Assembly: GCA_036873755.1 (NCBI GenBank)
Contig: JAVTVY010018697.1
Location: 1-64,000, forward strand
Length of the DNA: 64,000 nucleotides
Direction of reading: 5' to 3'
Source: Hanleya hanleyi
Taxonomy: Eukaryota > Mollusca > Polyplacophora > Lepidopleurida > Hanleyidae
Shown: positions 13,601-25,600 of the stretch, in pieces
Layout: each line of letters starts with the position of its first letter
How positions within the stretch are numbered: the stretch's first letter is position 1
The notes under the pieces: generated by a model
Told to the model about the DNA's origin: nothing
The model's database searches: none
Seen by the model: only the letters and a program-made list of their open reading frames with translations
Position numbers and translations under genes: made by a program

Positions 13601-16600
13601 CCCGCTGGGTGCCATGTGATCACAGAAAGTATAGACGCATAGTCGTTCTGCTTAATTGTTGCACACAACCAAATGCAAGGAAAACGGAATAGACTGACAG
13701 GAACGTAAACCTACATTTATGTACATTTTAACAAAATATGCTCAAGAACATGTAAGCATGTAATATGGGAATAATTGGCTATCGATAGTCACATCATCAC
13801 AGTATGTAGATATTATTGTACTTTTCATTAATGCGTTTCGTTGAACTTCATCAAACATTGTAAATATGTCGGTAATCTATCCAGGTATTCTCGTCAGAAG
13901 TTCATGTTCTTTCCGAAACAGCAGATTCATCACTAGATCCCGGTCAGCCACTGTCCTTTGGATCTGTAGAGTATATTGTGGAAGCAGCGACAGGAAAGAA
14001 TTCCTTGTCTATTGTGTCGAATTCGGAAAGCTTACCTCTACATGTGGCATCACGTGGCCTACGGTCGAGACTCGTTTCTCAAAAGGATCATTCATGTGCC
14101 CCAGAAAGGTAGCTGGGCTATTCTCTGTGGTTCCATATAACACCTATGTTGAAATAGAACGAGAGGAATGTGGTTTTAGGATTGTACGGGGTTAATGGTT
14201 ACGTGATAATGATTGTTGAAAAGTACAATTTATGACTTACGATGAAGCTTTCATCGAAATGATGTTAAGGTCACCCGCATTATTCCATGCCAAGGAGTTT
14301 TGAATTGAGTTTTCAACATCTCCTCTAGATTTCAGATAGAGCAGGTGTTATACATAATAACTGTCTACAAGTTTAGTGCCCATTCATTAAGTATCGATCG
14401 CGATATTTCCTGAGCGAATGTTAAAAGTTGGCGTTGATGGATGGCGGGAATGTGCCCATTTTATTTCACCTTTTAGAAACATAAATGTAAACATCGTATC
14501 CGAGTGACGCAACGTATGGATCCATCTGTCCTCCATGATGAATTCTCGCATCTGTTCAATATTTCAATTCTGTTTTCTTTTCAGGAAGCAGTAGACAGTA
14601 AGAGAAGAACTGCAAACGTCGATACATGAAAAGAAATCTTATGACAGTAATAGCATAATTTTTAAACCGTTTTTTCCGGCGGGGGTCAGCAATAACATCA
14701 AGCAGTATCCATTGCTGTCATATGATCTCTTCCAGATGGTTTCAATAACACCGGTGATCAGTTTGGACGAGAGCTACATTTTGTGTTTGACGCTAACATT
14801 GTCAGGTGCTGAACGACTCCAACTCCGTATTTGTGGTGAAATCGGAAACGGCTGGTTACGGCTTCTGTAGTCATAATTCTGCTCTAGTGTACATTGTTTA
14901 CAATTTATTTGATCTGTTATGAATTGATAATTACGTGTGTCTTTCTTTTTGTCTAGTTCTCGGACCTAACTCATTACTGTATAAGCATGTTTGTCTACAG
15001 TATCGACATGTTAAGTGGTCCTGACTGAAGCTGGATGTTAAAGTTAAAAATTGAATACTAATTGAAATATAGCTTAATTAGGAGGTAGCTCTAGTTTTTA
15101 CTATTGGAAGAATACGTCATTATTTGATGGTGTCTAGGAAAGTAATACAACCATTTTTTTTATTATAGAATGTTTCAAAATGCTATTTCAGTAGAAATTC
15201 AATCCCCATGTGACATCAAGCGATTCTATATTCAAAATAAGCATTGATAAAAAGTATCTTCCCAATTTATTCTGTCAACCAAAAACAAAATTGAGGATTC
15301 ATGGCTAATGGTTCATACTGGACTACAATATCACTATCAGCAGAGAGGGTCGTATGTTATATTTACCATATATTTAGTACAGTAGGAAATATCCTGATAA
15401 AGCCGCTCAGTTTTATGGTAAAAGTATAGTTCTTCTATGGCAAATGTTGCCAACAATTGATTGTCATACACAAACTACATGTTTACATTTACCATACATT
15501 TGAGCGGCCATTGCAAGCATTTCATACCATACATGTATGAAAAATATAACTTTTTTGTGTGCAGTGTATGGCACACGGGAGAAATGTCATGGCTGGTAGC
15601 CGAATATGAGGGATGGGGGATGGGAAGGGTAGGAGCAGAAGGAGGGCTACTATTTGCCTCTCTTGAGACATTTTATTTTTACCACACCTTTACCTATCTG
15701 TTTGAAGTCATAATATGGATACAGTCATCCTCCAAGTAGGTGAGGAGCTAAACCCTGATATTTAAGTACACGCGATAGGCTTACGAAGGATTTACATCAG
15801 GTATATATAATGGATATTCTGACTTAACACCAAATAATGATGCTGGTCATCAGCAATTACTCATCACCAAGAGTGATGTGGTGGGGAACACCATTATTTT
15901 CTAGTTGTGTACATGCTGATAACACTCACCAGAACCTGCGGCATGTGCATTTTCTCCATAACCTGCTTCATGACCTCAATAGGGCAAAGTGACCCACCCA
16001 TTAACCCAGTGTAAAGGTTGGAGAGGTCAAACTTTTCAAAGTCGGGGTGGTTCAACATGTCGATGAACATGGTAGGTACTCCACCCATAGCTGTACATCT
16101 GGAAAACAATGCATGTTGCGTTCAACGCAATAACGCGTTAGATTACCGATATGAAAAGCTAAAATTTATACAAATATTCCGATACAATTACTTTCTTTTT
16201 TTCGTAAAATCATGGAGGATTTAAAGGATCCTTCATAAGCTTCATGGTGAGACAGTAGAGGGCATATCCATAGGCGACGGAGAGAATTAAAGTTTAACGT
16301 CGCGTTCAGCATTATTTCGGCTATACAACGACGACCAAACAATATTCTAAGTATTCCAACATAAACAAGCTAATTACAACACATATAAGGGAAGTGGGAA
16401 GAGGTGCCGACATACTGACTGCGTCACATGACTTCACAGAATAGTCTTCTGGTTAACCTATTCTAAAGCACATACCAAGAATCTAACGATTCGTGATGTG
16501 TTGTATCTCAGGTACGCTTTTATTGTACCTGTTCATGTGGCAACTTGGATGATATGACCACACGGCCCCTAGCACCGGCATAAGCGGTATTAGATACAAA

Positions 16601-19600
16601 TCTAGAGAGCTATGATGGAAATGCTCTGACAACTCGTATACTGGTAACTGGTGAGCTGTTTCGCTGTGACAACTCGTACATTGGAGATTGGTGAGCTGTA
16701 TCGTCGTCAGATGTAAATGACGGCATTTAACACAAAAGACTAGTCTGTAATGCCCGATGTCGACCCAGCATCAACTTCCCACAAGTGCCAACATATATCA
16801 AAGACCAAAAGGTCTGTACAGGGGGCGGGCCTCGGGGACGAAACGTCCACCAGCAGAATCTCGCCATATACAGGAAAAAATTACAACACATATAAGGGAA
16901 GTGGGAAGAGGTGCCGACATACTGACTGCGTCACATGACTTCACAGAATAGTCTTCTGGTTAACCTATTCTAAAGCACATACCAAGAATCTAACGATTCG
17001 TGATATGTGTTGTATCTCAGGTACGCTTTTATTGTACCTGTTCATGTGGCAACTTGGATGATATGACCACACGGCCCCTAGCACCGGCATAAGCGGTATT
17101 AGATACAAATCTAGAGAGCTATGATGGAAATGCTCTGACAACTCGTATACTGGTAACTGGTGAGCTGTTTCGCTGTGACAACTCGTACATTGGAGATTGG
17201 TGAGCTGTATCGTCGTCAGATGTAAATGACGGCATTTAACACAAAACACTAGTCTGTAAGGCCCGATGTCGACCCAGCATCAACTTCCCACAAATGCCAA
17301 CATATATCAAAGACCAAAAGGTCTGTACAGGGGCGGGCCTCGGGGACGAAACGTCCACCAGCAGAATCTCGCCATATACAGGAAAAAATTACAACACATA
17401 TAAGGGAAGTGGGAAGAGGTGCCGACATACTGACTGCGTCACATGACTTCACAGAATAGTCTTCTGGTTAACCTATTCTAAAGCACATACCAAGAATCTA
17501 ACGATTCGTGATGTGTTGTATCTCAGGTACGCTTTTATTGTACCTGTTCATGTGGCAACTTGGATGATATGACCACACGGCCCCTAGCACCGGCATAAGC
17601 GGTATTAGATACAAATCTAGAGAGCTATGATGGAAATGCTCTGACAACTCGTATACTGGTAACTGGTGAGCTGTTTCGCTGTGACAACTCGTACATTGGA
17701 GATTGGTGAGCTGTATCGTCGTCAGATGTAAATGACGGCATTTAACACAAAAGACTAGTCTGTAAGCCCGATGTCGACCCAGCATCAACTTCCCACAAGT
17801 GCCAACATATATCAAAGACCAAAAGGTCTGTACAGGGGGCGGGCCTCGGGGACGAAACGTCCACCAGCAGAATCTCGCCATATACAGGAAAAAATTACAA
17901 CACATATAAGGGAAGTGGGAAGAGGTGCCGACAATACGGAAGTTATCAACAAAACACACCAAACATATGTACATATATCAAAATTTATACAAGAAAACAT
18001 TTCTCTCAAATAACCTAACATACAGTCTTCTTTTAGCGGACTAAAAAATCTTCTTAGGTAGCTGCTTGATAAAAAGAATCTCTCACAATCTTTAGATCTA
18101 TACAGTCGCTCAGAATATGTTTCACTATGAGAAATTCGTGGCATGGAATACACCTTGGGGTGGTTCGTTTTTCAGTAAACGAGTTAGTTGTGTATGGCCG
18201 ATTCTACATCGCCTGATCATGGCTTGATCGAAACGTTTCCGGCTGCTCATTTGTGTATATCTTACAGTTTTTTTGAAACTCATGAAGTTTGTTATTATCC
18301 ATAGTATCCCATAAAGATTGAAACAGCTTTCTCACATAGATAGAGGGTCTGAAATCGTTATATGAGATTCCAACAGGATCAATCTCATTATCTAGGGCTG
18401 CCTTAGCCATTTCATCAGCTTCAGTATTTCCTTTGATGCCAACGTGGCTAGGCAACCAACAAAACACATCAATCTGTTGATGAAATCTACGGTCATAAAA
18501 TTGTAGATTGTAAATGTTCAAAGATGGCGGGAGGAGTTGAAATTTCAGGCATGACAGGCATAACCATAAATATGACATCAGCAATACATAAGCATATAAA
18601 TTATAATTTAATTATATTCCTACATTGTGAAACACCCTGCCAGAAAATACTGGCTCGAGTGAGAATCGAACTCATGACTTAGGGGATACCGTCCCACTGC
18701 TCTACCAACTGAGCTACCGAGTCCAGTTGGGAACAGCTCGCTAATTCAATCCATTTCACAAGTACACGGCATATCGCCGCGATAACAAGTGAATTTTGGA
18801 TATATATATTCGAAGATACAATGTTTCGACCAATAATTTCAGTCATCTTCAGGGATAAATTATAATTTAATTATATTCCTACATTGTGAAACACCCTGCC
18901 AGAAAATACTGGCTCGGGTGAGAATCGAACTCACGACTTAGGGGATACCGTCCCACTGCTCTACCAACTGAGCTACCGAGTCCAGTTGGGAACAGCTCGC
19001 TAATTCAATCCATTTCACAAGTACACGGCATATCGCCGCGATAACAAGTGAATTTTGGATATATATATTCGAATATACAATGTTTCGACCAATAATTTCA
19101 GTCATCTTCAGGGATAAATTATAATTTATCCCTGAAGATGACTGAATATATTCGAAGATACAATGTTTCGACCAATAATTTCAGTCATCTTCAGGGATAA
19201 ATTATAATTTATCCCTGAAGATGACTGAAATTATTGGTCGAAACATTGTATCTTCGAATATTTATATCCAAAATTCACTTGTTATCGCGGCGATATGCCG
19301 TGTACTTGTGAAATGGATTGAATTAGCGAGCTGTTCCCAACTGGACTCGGTAGCTCAGTTGGTAGAGCAGTGGGACGGTATCCCCTAAGTCGTGAGTTCG
19401 ATTCTCACCCGAGCCAGTATTTTCTGGCAGGGTGTTTCACAATGTAGGAATATAATTAAATTATAATTTATCCCTGAAGATGACTGAAATTATAAGCATA
19501 TAAGCTTAAGCATACACAGTTAAATGTGAGGGTGATCGCGAAATTTAATTTTTTTAAACTTGTGGTATGTTCCACAAAATTTTTGTATTTCGGCCAAATA

Positions 19601-22600
19601 TTTTGAAACATTTTACACAACATTGTATTGGACCTTTATAGGACACAGAATACATATAATTTGAAACGACGTCGGAAGGAATGTGGACAATAATCGTCAT
19701 TAACACGCATTTGACGACAGCTAGAAGTCGAATCCAACTGGAGAATCGAAATTGCCGAATAAGTGATATACCATATTTTCCCCCGAAATTTTGGGGTCCA
19801 AAATATTCCTACTGATTGTACTGTTGCAAAACCTTTTGGGTTTGACAGCTGTGTGATGACATATGACTTCTGCTCTATGATACATGTGTTTGCATTTCTT
19901 CAACATTGTGTTTACTGGTATTTTTAACTTCCCTTAATGATCAGTCCAAGTTTAACAACATGCGCTCTTCACCTGTTACGTGGGCTTTTATTTTAGATGC
20001 TGAAGTCGAAGCTATATTTGACTGTACCTACATTCAGGTGCTACAAACGAAAGAGCGGTATTCGTTTATTGAGTGTGAGATATAACGAAGTTATTAGACC
20101 AACCCCAAAAATAGAGGTCGTTATAAATTGTGAGTCAATGCAGACCTTTCATCCTGAATGGCCTGTAGAGCAGGACCAGCTTCAAAGCCAGGAGTAGGGA
20201 ACACACAACACACACCATTGCTAGCTATCTGAAGACAGCTTAGTACCATACCAGAGCAGTGATACAATGGTACGGTAACACACAAGCGAGTTTCCTGTAA
20301 AAATAATACAAAACAATTATGTTTCGCGCTACAAAAAAAATAAATAAACCAGTCTAGTTACTGTATTGAAAATCAATAATGACTTAAAATTGCATAATTT
20401 GGCAGCTTTCCTCATACATGTGCGATCGGGAATTTAATACGTTTCATTATACTGAATCACACTATTAATCTATATAGTCAACCAACATGTGTATTGACTG
20501 AACAAGAATACAAGCGTCTAGTCCTTTATTCAATATTCAGCCGTCGTCCATTACAGAATTTCCGCGTCCATAATCCGAAGACCTAACCCGTATAATAAAA
20601 TTAGCACCAAGTGCAAAAGATAAACCATAGTATACATAAAACTAGGCTAATTTCCTAAAATAGAGAAGCGGTCAACATTTTTCAATGATGCCAGCAAGAT
20701 ATCACGATGCTCCAAAAATATCAAACCCATATCAGTGATCAGTATTCTTACTCCATGTGATATACGTTGTAAAGTCGTTATATAGAGTATAATGTATCTC
20801 AGTCACGCTTTGATTGTGCCTGTTCATATGAACACTATGAGGATCTTGGAAAACAAAGGTTCTTACGGCCCCTAGCCCCTGGTTAAGCGGAATTAGACGC
20901 AAGTTACAAAACGTAACGCCATAGGTCTTGCACGTTACGCTCGTATTTTGCTATCAGCATGCGGTATGTATTTTTGAGAAACTTCGAGTGGAGGCGCTTG
21001 ATGATATAGCCCTGTTTCACAAGTTCTTGCAATACTGTTTATTGATGTTGATCAGAATCGTCACATTTAACACAGGATCTAGCAAATGCTACTAGGCGAG
21101 ATATGTATATGCCATATGCAGGTCCTTCTGGTATATCACTGTCCAGACAGGGATAGGTTACGATGTCGAAATTGTAACCATCTCTTTTGTCGTGAGGTCA
21201 ACGAGAGAGAAGGCCCGCTTTTTTGTTATAGAGATATTAGTCTAAATAAGATGTGCCGCAAAGACTCTCTGTAGTTTGCTTCAAATCCAGTGGAGGTGGA
21301 TATATATATCCTTCACTGCGTCATTTATATAGCTATTATCCACAGCAAGAAGATCATCTATATACTGTTTGGTGAATAAGACGGAATGGGCTTTGAAGTA
21401 TCTGTTTGAAAACGTCTGCAAAAAAACAGATATACATGTAGGTCAGCCAAAAGTAGTGTACAGGTAATGCATATTGGAATACCTATATGATGTTAATATA
21501 TTACATTGCCAAATTACACATAGGTGTTATTAATTAAAGATTCGAGCAATTCTATGAACAAAGAAACATCCCATGAATGATATCGCCTGTACGTAGTAGA
21601 GCCAAGGAATGCTTTATATTTGCTGATATTATTATATCGGCGATCAGTTTTCTTGAACGCCGATCCTATTATAGAGGGTCGATAAATCCCATGTGTATAC
21701 ATGTCTGTACCGTATGTGACCTTAAGCATCAAACTTGATGTTGCAGTTTCTAGAAGCAGCTATGAATATAGGTTTGTATGGTGATTTATTCATTTTGGGA
21801 GTCCAGTACACTGTCGGTATATCATTCTGAGTGGTTGGAAGATCTCTCTCGTCGACTTTATGACAAAAAGAGATGATTACAATTTCGACATCGTAAATTA
21901 TCCCCTTTCTGGACAGTAATATTCCAGTGGGACCTGCATATGGCGTATACATATCTCGCCTAGTAGCATTTGCTAGATCCTTTGTTAAATGTGACAATTG
22001 TAATCAACGTCACAAAACATTGTTGCAGAAACTTATAAAACATGGCTATTCCACCAAGCGCCTCCACTCAAAGTTTCTCAAATTTGGCGATACATATCGC
22101 ATGCTGATAGCAAAATACGAGCGTAGCGTGCAAGATCTATGGCGTTGCGTTTCGTAACTTGTGTCTAATTCCGCTTAACCCGGGGCTAGGGGCCGTATGA
22201 ACCCATGTACTTCAAGATCCTCATGGTGCTCATATGAACAGTCACAATCAAAGCGTGACTGAGATACATCATTCTCTAGATGACGACTTTACAACGATTA
22301 TTATGGATTAAGAATACTGATCAGCGATACGGATTTTATATTTTTGGAACATCATGATGTCTTGTCGGCATCATTGAAAAGTGTTGACCGCTTCTCTCTT
22401 GCAGGAAACTAGCCTATGTTTATGTATACTATGATTGTCTTTTTGAATTTGGTGCTAATACTGTTATATGGATATAGAATATATCATTTGGTCTTTGATA
22501 TATGTTGGCATTTGTGGGAAGTTGATGCTGGGTCGACATCGGGCCTTACAGACTAGTCTTTTGTGTTAAATGCCGTCATTTACATCTGACGACGATACAG

Positions 22601-25600
22601 CTCACCATTCTCCAATGTACGAGTTGTCACAACGAAACAGCTCACCAATTACCAGTATACGAGTTGTCAGAGCATTTCCATCATAGCTCTCGAGATTTGT
22701 ATCTAATACCGCTTATGCCGGTGCTAGGGGCCGTGTGGTCATATCATCCAAGTTGCCACATGAACAGGTACAATAAAAGCGTACCTGAGATACAACACAT
22801 ATCTTTAGATTCTTGGTATGTGCTTTAGAATAGGTTAACCAGAAGACTATTCTGTGAAGTCATGTGACGCAGTCAGTATGTCGGCACCTCTTCCCACTTC
22901 CCTTATATGTGTTGTAATTTGGATTATGGACGCGGATATTCTTTAATGGACGACGGCTGAATTATGAATGACGGACTTGACGCTTGTATTGTGGGTGTTA
23001 CATAAATCTTTCAAACTAAACGCTGTTTGGGAGTAAGTGGACATATTCGCCGATGGTATGCTTATGTTCAATTCCTTAACCCTACCTGGCCTGGGGGGGG
23101 CCATTATGGCCCCCCTACCAAACTTTCTGCACTATCTCCGGAACGGCAAAAAATGGAGAGCTGAAACTCCGTGACTTTATAGTTTATCTTATTGGGGTCA
23201 TTTTGAGCCTATTTGCATAACCCCCCGACCAGAGGATCATGGGTAAATTCAAGATGGCGGCCACGTGGCGTACCAGAAAAGTGATGTTTTTGTCATATTT
23301 CTTCAAAATTTCTGCTTTTCCGTGATGAAAAGTGTGCAAAAACTATTTTATTTCATATCACATTAATATTTGTCAATTTTTCATGCAATTTTTATGGAGA
23401 AATTGTAAAAATAAAAAATTCGCAAAATCTGACCAAAAAATCGACCAAAAAATGCCGTTCTTGAAAATGACGTCACTGTGACGTCATCAAAGCGGCCATC
23501 TTGGATTTTTTTACATTTTCTGGTAAAACTTGACCCAGGGGTATAGTGTAATAAGTTTCAGCCCCCTAGCTCAAGGGGTAAGAAAAATAATTAGGGGGGG
23601 GGCCATTTCGGCCCCCCCCCCAGGCCTGGGCAGGTCCCAAAAAGCCCAGGCCAGATAGGGTTAACCATCATTTGGTAAAAGTAATATCCACATATGAATA
23701 TTTTATTATTTGGAGCTTGGTCTGCTGACCCTGGACTATGACGAATTTACTCTGGAGAGTATTACTGTCAATGCAGCAGATTGTTTCAGCGACCTTGTTC
23801 TTGGTGAGGTCCAGCCAGTCAACGAGTTATGTAGGTTCAACTTTTTCTCGTTTTGACCACTCAATAACAGACTCAATCTTAATGACACTCACTAGTTCAA
23901 CGATTGCGTTGTCTAATTAAACGTTAAGTGTTGAGGAGGTGCTACATTCACACACTGATATAACAGATTGGACGACTTTAACATCATCATGTCTTATCAA
24001 CTGCATCGAAAATAGTTGACAAGTCTGCCAAGTAACAAGCTTATTTTTATTATCTGAAAGTTGTTAGTGATAGAGACAAGACAAACGACGTGGTAGGCCT
24101 ATTTTGATTATGCATGCGGAAATTTTCTATGGACAACGATTGTCCGATGAATGTTGGACCGGACGCACGCGTTTTAACCAAGCTGGCCTTCCATCATGTC
24201 GAGAGAACAAGAAACTTACCCTAGCATGGAAGTCCATACCACGACCTGTGAAATAACTGCTGTTTAAAATGTTATGGTGGGACAATGTAGCACCTTTCGG
24301 AGACCCGGTGGTACCCTGAAATACAACAATACCAAAATAGTATCTATTTCAGCAATCATAAACTCCTTTTTCAAAGCTAATCTACAGAATAAAATGCTTA
24401 CTATAGCCTCCGCCTGAAGGTGAAGAGGGTCTGTGCCCATGGGCTTTCAGAAGAACATAAGTGTAATTTACAATCTACTTTAGTGAACAATTGTTGAACA
24501 AATGAGAAACTTCCAAGTTCCTTTCAAGGTAAAATATATACTAATATTACATGTATGTCTCGTACAGATTTGCTTTAAGAATGCTCAGGAGCATTGTCAT
24601 GTAACTTTCGTAATCATAGTATTCTAGGTATAACAACGGATTTATTCTTGGCCGCCCATGTCCATGACAGACTATCAATACATTTTCAACGATTGGATTG
24701 TCGTAAAGCTCATTCTGAATTACACCATGAAGGTTGACCGCTTTAGGGTATCTGCAAGGTGGGTGAACAACTGCTACTCGTACATAATTAAACAGAGAGG
24801 AAGCCATTGTTGGACACGATTTCGCTAAATTGTATGTCGGTTAGCACGAGTGTCGAAACCAATACGATGAACAGGTATTCTAATATGAAATCATGTTTAT
24901 TACGTACCGAGGTGAACTGGATGTTTACTGGTTCATCAAATTGAATTTTGTCCTGAAGATCCAAAATCGCAGTCCTCTCCGCAGTTGTTCCAGCTGACAT
25001 AATTTCAGAGAATTTGAAGGTACCTCTACAAACAGGAACAAAATACCATGAACTATGTGAAATTAAAATGGATCGATATCCTACAATGTAGCTTAAACAT
25101 GGGAAAAACCATGCCATGCTCATATTTTCTACTACAATGTGTCAAATTTGTATTATCATAGCATATTATCACTGACTGAATAAGATCAAGCATATTCGTC
25201 TCATTCCTGTTACTGGCATAGTTATTAAAACTTTTCCGTAATTAGTAGCATATGGAGATCTCTAATAACTACTACCCAAAGGGACCCAAACTGAGGTTTT
25301 CTCTGGATGGTGAAACGACTATATGGTAAGATATCTAGACACCAGGATCAAAATTAAAGTCTAGGCTCAACGTTTGTTGGACAGTAGCTATGGTTACTCA
25401 TAAACTAATATTCAGGTAGCCGGTCAGGTGAACCGTGAAGTGAACAAATTGCCGTTTGGTTTGCTAAACTCTATCGGGCCTGGGGTCATTGGAGGGGCCT
25501 GGAGGAGCCATTCCCCTTCCCCCTCTCGCTCCAACTACATAGTGTTCTTACCCCTTGAGCTAGGAGGCTGCAACTTACCCCACTATACCCTTCTGTCAAG

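Larger units (their letters stand above)
18600..19490. repeat. Palindromic cluster of tRNA-containing repeat units
   Basis: Two direct units (about 18601-18858 and 18859-19120) and one inverted unit (about 19200-19480) meet at a centre where aattataatttatccctga and its complement alternate (19115-19215). Each unit carries a tRNA-like sequence, the word tatcgccgcgataacaagtg and a terminal module containing ccctgaagatgactgaa and ggtcgaaac. This could be a tRNA-derived SINE that inserted repeatedly into its own copies. Confidence 0.75.

Noticed and set aside
16834..16848. Hammerhead ribozyme around GGGGACGAAACGTCC in the 507-bp array
   Set aside because: The GAAAC word is present, but no CUGANGA with a pairing stem II precedes it, and the PLE sense strand here is the opposite one. 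It is better described as a hairpin.
17498..17974. 158-codon minus-strand ORF in the tandem array
   Set aside because: It is a by-product of repeated units; the frame has no domain and changes between units.
20146..20228. A shorter exon 9 starting after CTTCAG at 20229
   Set aside because: The frame continues upstream through PLYHC, the motif required at this point of the protein, to a better acceptor at 20295.
24547..24807. 86-codon minus-strand ORF inside ACSF2 intron 7
   Set aside because: No recognised motif and it lies in an intron between two exons that join perfectly in phase.
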